From: an uncultured Collinsella sp.
GTDB lineage: Bacteria; Actinomycetota; Coriobacteriia; Coriobacteriales; Coriobacteriaceae
Direction of reading: 5' to 3'
DNA length: 50,324 nucleotides
Assembly: GCA_902461085.1 (NCBI GenBank)
Contig: CABPWH010000005.1
Coordinates: forward strand, 1-50,324
Below are positions 32,380 to 40,174 of the stretch, one piece after another. Positions within the stretch are counted from its first letter, which is position 1, and each line of letters starts with the position of its first letter. The translations under genes were made by a program, and so were the position numbers. The notes below the pieces were generated by a model. That model saw only the letters and a program-made list of their open reading frames with translations, was not told the origin of the DNA and ran no database searches.

Positions 32380-33099
32380 ATGAAGAGCTTTATTGCCGAG
32401 GATTCATTCTGGGAGCTGTTTCCGCAGGCAGCGGTCGGTGTTGTGGTCGTGGAGGGCATGAAGCCCACGGCTCAGATTCCTCAAGAGGACGTGGATGCGA
32501 TTGCGGCGTTGCTCGACCGCGCCAATATCGATGCGGAGCGTCATCTGACCAGCGATACTATCAGCGAGAACGCGCCGGTCAAGGCATGGCGCGAGGCCTA
32601 TCGTCTGTTCAAGACCAAAAAGGGCGCGCGTTGCTCAATCGAGAACTTGCTCAAGCGCGTGCTCAAGGGCAAGCCGGTGGGACACATTACACCCGCGGTG
32701 GATATTTACAACACGGTGTCGCTGACCTATGCGTTGCCCGTGGGAGGCGAGGACCTGCGCTCTATCGAGGGCGATCTGCGTCTGGCGGTCACTGACGGCG
32801 GCGATGCGTTCCTGCCTCTTGGCGAGGATGCGGATGACCCGACGCTGCCCGGCGAGCTCGCCTACATCGACGATGCGGGCGCCGTGTGCCGCTGCTGGAA
32901 CTGGCGCGACGGTGTTCGCACGGCGCTGTCCGATGATTCGGTCGATGCGTTCCTGGCGATTGAGTGCGTGGAGCCCGAGCGGATGGGGGATTGCCAGGCT
33001 GCGATCGATCGCTTAGCCGAGCTGCTCGAGCGCTATCTGGGAGCGACGGTTGTCGTTAAGACGCTTGTGACCCGCGATAACCCGCGCGTGGAACTGTAG
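32380..33099 (+). CDS. B3/B4 tRNA-binding-domain protein
   Basis: 239 aa. ATG 32380 is favoured because GGGAGAG lies before it; ATG 32365 is an alternative adding five residues. The body matches free-standing B3/4 domains (PheT-like): NAPVKAWREAYRLFKTKKGARCSIENLL, then GHITPAVDIYNTVSLTYALPVGGEDL, and GDAFLPLG. In phenylalanyl-tRNA synthetase this domain helps editing. The stand-alone form is taken to be a trans-acting deacylase or binder, which is not proven. It is preceded by a possible attenuator. Confidence 0.85.
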   Translation: MKSFIAEDSFWELFPQAAVGVVVVEGMKPTAQIPQEDVDAIAALLDRANIDAERHLTSDTISENAPVKAWREAYRLFKTKKGARCSIENLLKRVLKGKPVGHITPAVDIYNTVSLTYALPVGGEDLRSIEGDLRLAVTDGGDAFLPLGEDADDPTLPGELAYIDDAGAVCRCWNWRDGVRTALSDDSVDAFLAIECVEPERMGDCQAAIDRLAELLERYLGATVVVKTLVTRDNPRVEL

Positions 33100-33108
33100 C
33101 TCGGCCCA

Positions 33109-33149
33109 AACCACCACAAAGGTGCCTGTCCCCTTTGTGGTGGTTTTTA
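33109..33149. repeat. CCACCACAAAGG palindromic repeat (copy 3)
   Basis: AACCACCACAAAGG, then TGCCTGTC, then CCCTTTGTGGTGGTTTTT. A 12-bp stem with a T-run, 10 bp after the B3/4 stop: a terminator-like REP unit. Confidence 0.9.
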
Positions 33150-33251
33150 TGTTGATTGGTCAACAAATAGGGAGTGCAGGAGTGGCGGTCGTTAAGTACG
33201 GTTAAGATGTTTACCCGTAAGCATTATGCAAGCGAAAGGCGGTCGTCTCCC

Positions 33252-33701
33252 ATGCAGCAGAACGACGAGACACGTTTTGAGGACTTTGTCGGACTGATCA
33301 GCGGCCTCTACAAGGAGATTCAGCGCATCAAGACGTCCGAAGGTGCAAGGCTGGGCCTCAAGGGCTCCGACGTCATGTGCCTGTACTATCTTGAGCGCAG
33401 CAAGGACGGCCTGACTGGCGCCGACCTCGCCCGCGTGGCCGGCGTTACCCGAGCCGCCGTTTCGCGCACACTGGCACATCTGGAGGAGGGCGGCTACGTC
33501 GAGGTCGATGACTCGGGTGATGCGGCCGTCAAGTACCGTGCCCCGGTGCGCCTGACTGCCCTGGGCGGCGAGAGCATGAGCGAGGCCGATCGCATCATTC
33601 GCGAAGTGCTCGACACCACCGGTAAGGCCATGGGCGTGGAGCAGCGCGAGCAGATGTACGCGTCGCTGCGCACGATTCTCAATACCTTGCGCGAGATCTA
33701 A
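33252..33701 (+). CDS. MarR-family transcriptional regulator
   Basis: 149 aa. The winged helix is KGSDVMCLYYLERSKDGLTGADLARVAGVTRAAVSRTLAHLEEGGYVEV, followed by the wing with DAAVKYRAPVRLTALG and the C-terminal dimerisation helix. ATG 33252 is chosen because AAAGGCGG precedes it, although spacing is long; the frame is open for 26 more codons upstream. It lies 119 bp before the second DegV gene. In other bacteria, a MarR protein (FabT) regulates fatty-acid genes, so a link to this DegV fatty-acid-binding neighbour is possible but is inference only. Confidence 0.85.
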   Translation: MQQNDETRFEDFVGLISGLYKEIQRIKTSEGARLGLKGSDVMCLYYLERSKDGLTGADLARVAGVTRAAVSRTLAHLEEGGYVEVDDSGDAAVKYRAPVRLTALGGESMSEADRIIREVLDTTGKAMGVEQREQMYASLRTILNTLREI

Positions 33702-33820
33702 GGCCGCCAAGGTATTTGCTTCCCATTAACAACTGCATAGTCCCGTTTGAGCGCGTATACCGTGCCGGGGCCTTGCTGTCAAAATTCCCTGCGCGGGACC
33801 TGCGCAAGAAAGGATTCGCT

Positions 33821-34675
33821 ATGTCCGTCCGCATTATTACCGATTCCGCAAGCGATATGTCGCCGGCCGAGCACCCAGCACTGGCCGTTTTGCCGCTGTC
33901 CGTCACCTTTGGCACCGATGTGTACATGGATGGCATCGACATCGATCACCAGCGCTTTTACGAGATGCTCGTGGAGCGCGATGAGCTGCCCAAGACCGGC
34001 CAGGTCAACCCGTACGCGTTTTCGCAGGCGATTGCCAAGGTTCGTGAAGCCGGCGATGAGGCTGTGATTATTACCGTGGGCGCTAAGCTATCAGGCACCA
34101 ACCAGAGTGCCCGTACCGCACTTGCCGAGGCACCAGGTGGCGACGTGTTCGTGGTAGACAGCAACAATGTCACCCTCGGCGAGCGCGTCCTGGTCGAGTA
34201 CGCGCTGCGCTTGGTGGACGAGGGCCGTAGTGCGGCCCAGATCGCGGCGGCCGTCGAGGCCGTCCGTGACCGCGTGGTCGTCATCGGCCTGCTCGAGACG
34301 CTGGAGTACCTGGTTCGCGGCGGTCGTCTATCTGCTGCGGCCGGCGCCGTGGGCACGCTGCTCAACGTGAAGCCCGTGGTGGCTGTCGAGGACGGCCTTA
34401 TCGTGCAGCTGGGCAAGGCGCGCGGTTCCAAGAACGGCCGCAACCTGCTGAACCAAAAGGTCGAAAAGTCAGGCGGCATCGACTTTTCCATGCCGCTGGC
34501 GCTCGGCTATACGGGTCTTTCGGATGCGGTGCTCAAGAAGTATATCGAGGACAGCGCGGCACTTTGGGCTGGCCACACCGAGGGCGAGTTGCCCGTTCAC
34601 ACCATCGGCGCCACCATCGGTACCCACGTAGGCCCTGGCGCCGTAGCCGTAGCCTTCTTCCAGCCCGCCAACTAA
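33821..34675 (+). CDS. DegV family fatty-acid-binding protein (complete copy)
   Basis: 284 aa. IITDSASDMSP opens the N-terminal domain; TSQ-type lipid loop is replaced by KTGQVNPYAF; TVGAKLSGTNQSA is the conserved SSxLSGTxQSA segment, and EYLVRGGRLSAAAGAVGTLLNVKPV is the family hallmark that lines the fatty-acid pocket. GPGAVAVAFF ends it. The protein should carry an acyl chain for FakA-type phosphorylation, but no fakA is in this window. AGAAAGGA precedes ATG 33821. A second, truncated DegV gene starts the window. Confidence 0.93.
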   Translation: MSVRIITDSASDMSPAEHPALAVLPLSVTFGTDVYMDGIDIDHQRFYEMLVERDELPKTGQVNPYAFSQAIAKVREAGDEAVIITVGAKLSGTNQSARTALAEAPGGDVFVVDSNNVTLGERVLVEYALRLVDEGRSAAQIAAAVEAVRDRVVVIGLLETLEYLVRGGRLSAAAGAVGTLLNVKPVVAVEDGLIVQLGKARGSKNGRNLLNQKVEKSGGIDFSMPLALGYTGLSDAVLKKYIEDSAALWAGHTEGELPVHTIGATIGTHVGPGAVAVAFFQPAN

Positions 34676-34687
34676 CCGACCTGCCAT

Positions 34688-34725
34688 AAACCACCACAAA
34701 GGTGCCTGTCCCCTTTGCGGTGGTT
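34688..34725. repeat. CCACCACAAAGG palindromic repeat (copy 4)
   Basis: Same stem and loop as copy 3, with one change in the right arm (CTTTGCGGTGG) that keeps pairing as G-C to C-A or wobble. It lies 13 bp after the DegV stop. Confidence 0.88.
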
Positions 34726-34755
34726 TATGCTTTTCAGGGTGGAAAGGAGCGAGCA

Positions 34756-35076
34756 ATGGCGTCTGAGGGCTTTTTTGAACGGGTGTACGAGGTGGTCGAG
34801 CAGATCCCCGAGGGGATGGTCGCCACGTATGGTCAGGTGGCGCTGCTTGCCGGTCGACCACGAAGTGCGCGGTATGTGGGGTATGCCCTGCATAGCAATC
34901 CGCGCCCCGGCGAGATTCCCTGTCACCGCGTGGTGTTTGCCGACGGGCGCATATGCGAGGGTTTTGCTTTTGGCGGTCCCGATGCTCAACGTGAGCTTTT
35001 GCTAGGGGAGGGTGTGGCGTTTAAGGACGACATGCACGTCGACCTGGCCGTCTGTCGTTGGCCTGCCGGACTCTAA
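34756..35076 (+). CDS. MGMT-family protein, DNA-binding domain only
   Basis: 106 aa. It matches the C-terminal domain of O6-alkylguanine alkyltransferases: FFERVYEVVEQIPEGMVATYGQVALLAG (helix-turn-helix with the YGxxA motif), and IPCHRVV with Cys56 in the acceptor motif. The usual N-terminal domain is missing. Alkyltransferase-like (ATL) proteins of this length carry Trp in place of the Cys, while this one keeps Cys, so it might still accept alkyl groups. It follows AAGGAG. Substrate or partner not known. Confidence 0.85.
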   Translation: MASEGFFERVYEVVEQIPEGMVATYGQVALLAGRPRSARYVGYALHSNPRPGEIPCHRVVFADGRICEGFAFGGPDAQRELLLGEGVAFKDDMHVDLAVCRWPAGL

Positions 35077-35094
35077 CAGCTCTGCCGTGGCCAG

Positions 35095-35133
35095 AACCAC
35101 CACAAAGGTGCCTGTCCCCTTTGTGGTGGTTTT
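35095..35133. repeat. CCACCACAAAGG palindromic repeat (copy 5)
   Basis: Identical stem and GTGCCTGTCCCC loop to copy 3, with TTTT. It lies 18 bp after the MGMT-family stop. Confidence 0.9.
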
Positions 35134-35221
35134 CTGTTTCAGGTTTACCGGGGCTAACTTATGGAGAAGCTATGGCGGCGGATATTGATCCTGCAAAGTA
35201 AACCACGGTGAACTATATTGG

Positions 35222-35366
35222 TTTCAGCAACGGAGCAGGCAATAGGCGATGAAAAAACCTGCCCTGTTGAGTTTGATTCGCATTCCTCCCCTCTGTGCGA
35301 TTCAACGGTGTACTTCGGGAACAGGCCCGCTGGCAACTAACTGCCGGCGGGCCTGTTCCTGTTTGT
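35222..35366 (+). ncRNA. Candidate structured RNA between the MGMT and trpS genes
   Basis: Three local stems are possible: CAACGGAGCAGG with CCTGCCCTGTTG, then TTGATTCGCA with TGCGATTCAA, then an 18-bp stem (35318-35335 with 35342-35359, one G-U) with a 6-nt loop. The last ends in TGTTTGT. I do not recognise the RNA. The strand is chosen because the stems follow one another in this sense. Some of the stretch can also be read as a 19-codon ORF on the other strand. Confidence 0.35.
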
Positions 35367-35406
35367 CGGGGGAGTGCGATGGACGGAGCCGAAGCGGTCC
35401 GGCTCC

Positions 35407-35434
35407 AAAAAAGGCGGACGCCGTAGCGCCCGCC
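35407..35434 (-). terminator. Intrinsic terminator of trpS
   Basis: GGCGG and CCGCC with an inner CGC/GCG stem precede a run of six T on the minus strand, about 35 bp after the trpS stop. A second GGAGCCG/CGGCTCC hairpin follows at 35385-35406. Confidence 0.65.
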
Positions 35435-35469
35435 CTAAAGCAATCGAAAGCTCAAGCCGGCAGATCGGT

Positions 35470-36519
35470 CTAGTACACCATGCCCATGGCGTCCTGAACC
35501 TCTGCCAGGGTCTGATCGGCGATCTCGTTGGCGCGACGGTTGCCCTCGTGCAGGACGTCCTTCACATAGTCCAGATCGTTCTCGTAGCGCTGGCGACGCT
35601 CGCGGATCGGTGCGAAGTACTCGTTGACGGCCTCGGTCACGTACTTCTTGAGCTGGCCGGAGCCGCCCATGCCAATCTCCTCGGCAATCTCGACCTCGGA
35701 GCGACCGGTGCAGATGGCGGCTGTCGAAAGCAGGCCAGACACGCCGGGGCGGTTCTCGGGATCGAATGTGATCATGCGCTCGGAGTCGGTCTGGCTCTTC
35801 TTGATGCGTTTGGCCGTCTCCTCGGCGGTCATCGAAATATTGATGGCGTTGCCGTAGCTCTTGCTCATCTTGCGACCGTCCAGGCCCGGCAGCAGCGGGG
35901 TCTCGGACAGCAGTGCGTCGACCTCGGGGAACACCTTGCCGTAGCGGTTGTTAAAGCGGCGGGCGATGGTACGGGTGAGCTCGATGTGCGGCAGCTGGTC
36001 GCGGCCGACGGGCACCACATTGCCCTTGCAGAACAGGATGTCGCAGGCCTGGTGCACCGGGTAGGTGAGCAGAAGGCCGGTGAGCTCGTGGCCCGAGGCC
36101 TCCATCTCGGCCTTGACCGTGGGGTTGCGCGCCAGCTCGGCCTCGGACACCAGCGACAGGAACGGCAGCATGAGCTGGTTGGCGGCGGGCACGGCGGAGT
36201 GCGCGTAGATCATGGTCTTGTTGGGGTCGATACCGCAGGCAAGGTAGTCCATGACCATGTTGTATACGTTGTCCTGGATGTGCTCGGTCGTGTCGCGGTC
36301 GGTGATGACCTGGTAGTCGGCGATGAGCACGTTGGTCTTGGCGCCCATGTTCTGCAGCTCAACGCGGCCCTTGAGGGTGCCAAAGTAGTGGCCCAGGTGC
36401 AGACGGCCGGTGGGGCGATCACCGGTGAGCATGGTGAACTTCTCGGGCGTTTTGGTCAGGCCCTCGCGAATGGCGTTGCTCTTTTGCAGCGCGACTTCGT
36501 AGCTGTTCTCGTTTGGCAT
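35470..36519 (-). CDS. trpS: Tryptophanyl-tRNA synthetase
   Basis: 349 aa from ATG 36517-36519 behind TTAGGAG; the 48-residue upstream frame is Pro/Arg-rich noise. The class I motifs are TGDRPTGRLHLGHYFG (HIGH variant HLGH) and DGRKMSKSYGNAI (KMSKS). PVHQACDILF and GRDQLPHIELTR are typical TrpRS segments. It charges tRNA-Trp in the cytoplasm. I saw no T-box element in its leader, so regulation is not visible. Confidence 0.95.
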   Translation of the reverse strand: MPNENSYEVALQKSNAIREGLTKTPEKFTMLTGDRPTGRLHLGHYFGTLKGRVELQNMGAKTNVLIADYQVITDRDTTEHIQDNVYNMVMDYLACGIDPNKTMIYAHSAVPAANQLMLPFLSLVSEAELARNPTVKAEMEASGHELTGLLLTYPVHQACDILFCKGNVVPVGRDQLPHIELTRTIARRFNNRYGKVFPEVDALLSETPLLPGLDGRKMSKSYGNAINISMTAEETAKRIKKSQTDSERMITFDPENRPGVSGLLSTAAICTGRSEVEIAEEIGMGGSGQLKKYVTEAVNEYFAPIRERRQRYENDLDYVKDVLHEGNRRANEIADQTLAEVQDAMGMVY

Positions 36520-36678
36520 GATTGCTCCTAACGTATGTTCATGGGTCAAGATGATAACGCGTTTATTGGAGGGGCGGGACGTAAGTAGGCGAGGGGCGGG
36601 AGAGGGGTGGCTTGTGCGATGGGCGCGGCGCGGCCGCGCTTGGCCAACGGTGCCTTGGCACATTCTCGGCGGCTTACC

Positions 36679-37878
36679 CTAGAGCTTGTGGTGGCGCTCT
36701 TCTTTACGTTCCTCGGCTGCTTGCTCCTCCTGCTTAAAAGCGGGGTCGTCGGGGGTGACCAGCTCGTCCTCGTGCGTGCGCTTGTTGTAATGGTGGCGCA
36801 GCACGGGCTCAAACAGATGTAGATGCTTGGCAAAGGCCGCCGAGCCAATGGCGAGCACGGTAAAGATGAGCACGCGCATGGGCACCTCGACCTGGTTAAT
36901 CGCGGCGGCGCCGGCCGAAAGCATGATGCACCAGGCATAGATGAGCAGCACGGCCTGTTTTTGGTTGTAGCCTTCTTGGATCAGGCGGTGGTGGATGTGG
37001 CCCTTGTCGGCTTGCCCGATGCTAATGTGGGCGCGCTTGCGGCGCACAATGGCGCTAAACGTGTCGATGATGGGCACGCCGGCAACGATGAGCGGGATGA
37101 TAAGCGAGGTGAGTGCGGCGGTGCGGCTCACGTTGAGCAGCGAGATGGAGCCCAGCGCAAAGCCCAGCAGCAGCGACCCCGAGTCGCCCAAGAAGATGCT
37201 TGCGGGGTTGAAGTTGTAGTGCAAAAAGGCTAGACAGGCGCCAAAGAGCGCAATAGAGAGCGCGGCGGCGTCGATGCGGCCCGAGAGCACGGCCATCGAG
37301 AACATGGTGAATGACGCGATGCCGCAGATGCCCGTGGCCAAGCCGTCGAGGCCGTCGATGAGGTTAATGATGTTGGTGAATGCCACCAGATAGATCACGG
37401 TGATGGGGTAGGCGAGCCATCCGAGCATGATCTCGCCGGGGGCAAACGGGTTGACGATGACGCCGATTTTTAGGCCGCCGATACAGGCGATAAGCGCGGC
37501 GAGGACTTGTCCGGCCAGCTTTTGCTTGGGCGTGAGCTGGAAGACGTCGTCGATAGCGCCGGTCGCAAAGATGACGGTAAAGGAGAGCGCCAGCATGGGA
37601 TAGCTAATGTGAAGGCGCGGGTGCGGCACCAGGACGGGTGGCCAGCCTAGGTACCAGGTGCCTAGGATTTGCACAATGCAGGCAACGACCAGGCCCATAA
37701 ACACCGCCGCTCCGCCCAAACGTGGGATGGGCTTGGTGTTGATGCGGCGCTTAGAAGGATAGTCGACGGCATCGAGCTTAATTGCCAAGCGCTTGACCAG
37801 GGGCACCGCGAGGAAGGTCGTGATAAAGGCCGCCGCTGCCACGCATAGGTACGGTATGTAGCTCGGGGATGAAGCCAT
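36679..37878 (-). CDS. Undecaprenyl-phosphate N-acetylhexosaminyl-1-P transferase (WecA/TagO-like)
   Basis: 399 aa, about 11 membrane helices. ATG 37876-37878 is preferred; a TTG 18 bp upstream is possible and neither has a strong ribosome site. The MraY/WecA motifs are ATGAIDDVFQL (DD pair), FTNIINLIDGLDGLATG, FLGDSGSLLLGF and HIHHRLIQEG (the HIHH motif of WecA/TagO). The C-terminal 40 residues are charged (QEEQAAEERKEERHHKL). It attaches a sugar phosphate to the lipid carrier, starting cell-wall or surface polysaccharide synthesis. A 6S-like RNA lies upstream. Confidence 0.9.
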   Translation of the reverse strand: MASSPSYIPYLCVAAAAFITTFLAVPLVKRLAIKLDAVDYPSKRRINTKPIPRLGGAAVFMGLVVACIVQILGTWYLGWPPVLVPHPRLHISYPMLALSFTVIFATGAIDDVFQLTPKQKLAGQVLAALIACIGGLKIGVIVNPFAPGEIMLGWLAYPITVIYLVAFTNIINLIDGLDGLATGICGIASFTMFSMAVLSGRIDAAALSIALFGACLAFLHYNFNPASIFLGDSGSLLLGFALGSISLLNVSRTAALTSLIIPLIVAGVPIIDTFSAIVRRKRAHISIGQADKGHIHHRLIQEGYNQKQAVLLIYAWCIMLSAGAAAINQVEVPMRVLIFTVLAIGSAAFAKHLHLFEPVLRHHYNKRTHEDELVTPDDPAFKQEEQAAEERKEERHHKL

Positions 37879-38104
37879 GAATCTAAAAACCGCCAAGCGT
37901 CGAAGGAAAAGGTCAGAAGAACGCCATGCGCAAAGGGCATAGCCGAACCATAATACTCGACCAAGGGGGGTGCATGGAATTGCACGCAGCGATAATCACG
38001 CGTTTACCAGATATTGGGATATTGTCGATGGCTTGTCGGGATGCCGGCTGGAATCCATATGGACTGTAATGGTGATTTTCGGCAAAAGAAAACCACCCCC
38101 CACG

Positions 38105-38254
38105 TTACGAAAATGAACCCACCTAAAACAGGTGGGTGCCCTCATCGACTGTTCCAGCGTCCTTAACAACGAAGGATACCTGTACTAGGTACGACTGTGT
38201 GGGCTCCCTAAATAAACGCGACGGTTCACCCAGTTGCTCCGCGGGGGGCGGAAT
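38105..38254 (-). ncRNA. 6S-like regulatory RNA candidate
   Basis: On the minus strand, a TATGAT -10 box (38261-38266) is followed by about 150 nt. These end in a terminator stem ACCCACCT/AGGTGGGT (38117-38137) and a T-rich tract. TGGGTG pairs with CACCCA and CCGTCG with CGATG across the interior, leaving an apical region with TACCT/AGGTA and TCCTT/AAGGA hairpins. The closing region and tail remind me of 6S RNA (ssrS) in Gram-positive gut bacteria. An attenuator for the WecA-like gene is the alternative, because the TGGGTG stem competes with the terminator. Confidence 0.45.
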
Positions 38255-38404
38255 ACCTACATCATAAAGCGGCACTTTGTGGATTCCAGTCTTGACATTA
38301 CAAAAATCGTGTCGGACGATTACGGCGCCTTAGGGACGGAGTCGTCTACGCGGCCTGGCCCTTTACGTTTGAGCTGCTGAATCGTTGTTTTGGAGCATGT
38401 TTTT

Positions 38405-39343
38405 ATGCCGACGTCGTTGACCGAACTTTTTTCGCCCGCCTGCCATTTGTGTCCGCGCCGTTGCGGTGCGGCGCGCGATGAGGGCGCGCGCGGCGTCTGC
38501 GGTGCTAACGACACGCTCAGGGTGGCCCGCGCGGCGCTTCATATGTGGGAGGAGCCGCCTATCTCGGGCGAGGCCGGTTCGGGCACGATCTTCTTTAGCG
38601 GTTGCTCGCTTAAATGTATCTACTGCCAGAACCACGAGATCTCGACCGGCAATTTTGGCCTTGAGATTTCGCCTGAGCGCCTGGTTGAGATTATGCTGGA
38701 ACTGCAGGACCAGGGTGCCAACAACATCAATTTGGTGACGGCGACGCACTATGCGCACCTGTTGCCTGCCGCGATTGCCGCGGCACGGGCGCGCGGACTG
38801 GTTATCCCGATCGTCTACAACACGAGTGGTTACGAGCGCGCGAGTGCCGTGGCCGCGCTGGGCGACCTGATCGATGTGTGGCTTACCGACTTTAAATATG
38901 CCGATGCGGCGCTTGCGCAGTCGCTCTCCCATATAAAGGATTACCCGCGTGTGGCCGTGTCGGGTCTGGCCCAGATGGCGCGCGAGATCGATCGCCGCGG
39001 GGGAGAGCTGGTGGATGACGACGGGCTCATGAAGCGCGGCATCATCGTGCGCCACCTGGTGCTGCCGGGGCATGCGGATGACTCGTGCCGCGTGTTAGAC
39101 CTGGTGTGGCAGACGGTGGGCGACGTGCCGATCTCGGTCATGAACCAGTACACGCCCAATGCGCTCATGCGCGAGCAGGGCGGCGAGTTGGCGCGCGCCG
39201 TGACGCGCGAGGAGTACGAGCAGGTGCTCGACCATGCCGACGACCTGGGCTTTACGACAATGTTCTGGCAAGAGGGCGGCGCGGTAGACGAGAGCTTCAC
39301 CCCCGCCTTCGACACCACCGGCGTCCTCACCAGCGCAAAGTAG
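38405..39343 (+). CDS. Radical SAM protein, PflX (COG1313)-like
   Basis: 312 aa. It begins with a Cys cluster CHLCPRRCGAARDEGARGVCG, which is an extra iron-sulfur motif, and has the radical SAM site GCSLKCIYCQN (CxxxCxxC). HLVLPGH and VMNQYTPNA match PflX-type proteins. These resemble pyruvate formate-lyase activating enzymes but lack an assigned partner. A cytosolic, oxygen-sensitive enzyme fits an anaerobic host. ATG 38405 lies 9 bp after TTGGAG; a TTG at 38390 is an alternative. The TTGACA at 38292 may be its -35 box. Confidence 0.88.
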   Translation: MPTSLTELFSPACHLCPRRCGAARDEGARGVCGANDTLRVARAALHMWEEPPISGEAGSGTIFFSGCSLKCIYCQNHEISTGNFGLEISPERLVEIMLELQDQGANNINLVTATHYAHLLPAAIAAARARGLVIPIVYNTSGYERASAVAALGDLIDVWLTDFKYADAALAQSLSHIKDYPRVAVSGLAQMAREIDRRGGELVDDDGLMKRGIIVRHLVLPGHADDSCRVLDLVWQTVGDVPISVMNQYTPNALMREQGGELARAVTREEYEQVLDHADDLGFTTMFWQEGGAVDESFTPAFDTTGVLTSAK

Positions 39344-39353
39344 AGCGCACGCT

Positions 39354-39388
39354 GATGATTTTTCTGGGACGGGGATTAAAAAATCATC
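39354..39388. repeat. GGGACGGGG palindromic repeat (copy 2)
   Basis: GATGATTTTT and AAAAATCATC flank CTGGGACGGGGATTA. It is the same unit as at 28282-28303. It follows the radical SAM gene stop by 11 bp and can terminate it. Confidence 0.65.
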
Positions 39389-39494
39389 GAGAGGATCGCC
39401 TGTTCGAAAAGTTGTCAAAATAGCCGCGTCCCAAAAAGACTGGTTATTGGGCGTTGACAGTTGGCGAGCCGTAGGTAAAATATCGACTTGTCCT

Positions 39495-39567
39495 GGGGAC
39501 GTAGCTCAGTTGGGAGAGCGCTGCCGTCGCATGGCAGAGGCCGAGGGTTCGACTCCCTTCGTCTCCA
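39495..39567 (+). tRNA. tRNA-Ala (CGC anticodon)
   Basis: A 73-nt cloverleaf: acceptor GGGGACG/CGTCTCC, D arm GCTC/GAGC, anticodon stem CTGCC/GGCAG with loop GTCGCAT (anticodon CGC), and T arm GAGGG/CCCTT with TTCGACT loop. The G3-U70 pair in the acceptor stem is the alanine identity element. The 3' CCA is not encoded (CCC follows A73), so a CCA-adding enzyme is needed. Confidence 0.97.
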
Positions 39568-39582
39568 CCCATGGATTTGATA

Positions 39583-39612
39583 AGCCGCTGACATTGTGTC
39601 GGCGGCTTTTTT
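39583..39612 (+). terminator. Intrinsic terminator after tRNA-Ala
   Basis: AGCCGCTGACA and TGTCGGCGGCT (one G-U) with a 3-nt loop, followed by TTTTTT. It lies 15 bp after the tRNA. Confidence 0.88.
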
Positions 39613-39631
39613 AAAAAGAAAGGGCTATATC

Positions 39632-40090
39632 ATGGCCGAGCTTGAGTCCCAACCATTGTCCGACGAGGAGCGCGCCGAGTTGGAAGAGCTCCGCGCTGAG
39701 AAGGCCCGCCGCGAGGCTCGGGAAGAGGCCCGTCGCGAGCGTGAGGAGCTGGCTGCCCTGCGCGCCGAGCGTGCGAAGGCCGAGGAGGCCGCCGCGAACG
39801 CCGCATCCGCATCGGCGCCCGCGCCCGCACCCAAGCCCGCTGCTGCGAAGCCTGCACCTGCCGCGCCCAAACCTCAGCCTAAAAAGGCCGCCCGTCCCAA
39901 GTCCGTCGAGCCCAAGCCGAGCCGTGACGAGATGACCTTTGCCCAGCGCATGGTTACCTCCAAGGAGCCTATGGGCGAGAACGAGATCCCTGGCATGGCG
40001 CCGGCTCAAAAAATCATCATTGTCCTTGCCCTCATCGCGTTTGTCATCTTTATGGGCTACACGATCCTGACCAGCATGGGCCTGCTCTAA
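39632..40090 (+). CDS. Coiled-coil, tail-anchored membrane protein of unknown function
   Basis: 152 aa, no family recognised. The first 55 residues are a charged coiled coil (SDEERAELEELRAEKARR, REREELAALRAERAKAEE). A low-complexity Ala/Pro/Lys linker follows (APAPAPKPAAAKP), then a short conserved-looking block (MTFAQRMVTSKEPMGENEIPG), and a single C-terminal membrane helix (IIIVLALIAFVIFMGYTIL). The N-terminus should face the cytoplasm. The sequence before the ATG (AAAGAAAGG) is a good ribosome site. It sits just downstream of tRNA-Ala and before pncB. Roles in cell division or secretion are guesses. Confidence 0.6.
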   Translation: MAELESQPLSDEERAELEELRAEKARREAREEARREREELAALRAERAKAEEAAANAASASAPAPAPKPAAAKPAPAAPKPQPKKAARPKSVEPKPSRDEMTFAQRMVTSKEPMGENEIPGMAPAQKIIIVLALIAFVIFMGYTILTSMGLL

Positions 40091-40174
40091 CCGACTCGCA
40101 TCGGGCGTCATGTCCGCATGCTCTGCTCTCGTCCAACCCTCAAATTCTGCACCACACATCCGAAAGGTCGCCCC

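Noticed and set aside
35249..35473. 74-codon plus-strand ORF in the structured region
   Set aside because: It runs through the 18-bp hairpin, has no ribosome site and no conserved features.
36520..36678. T-box leader for trpS
   Set aside because: I looked for the AGGGTGG-type T-box and antiterminator and saw neither.
39568..39582. Encoded CCA end of tRNA-Ala
   Set aside because: The bases after A73 are CCC rather than CCA, so the end must be added after transcription.
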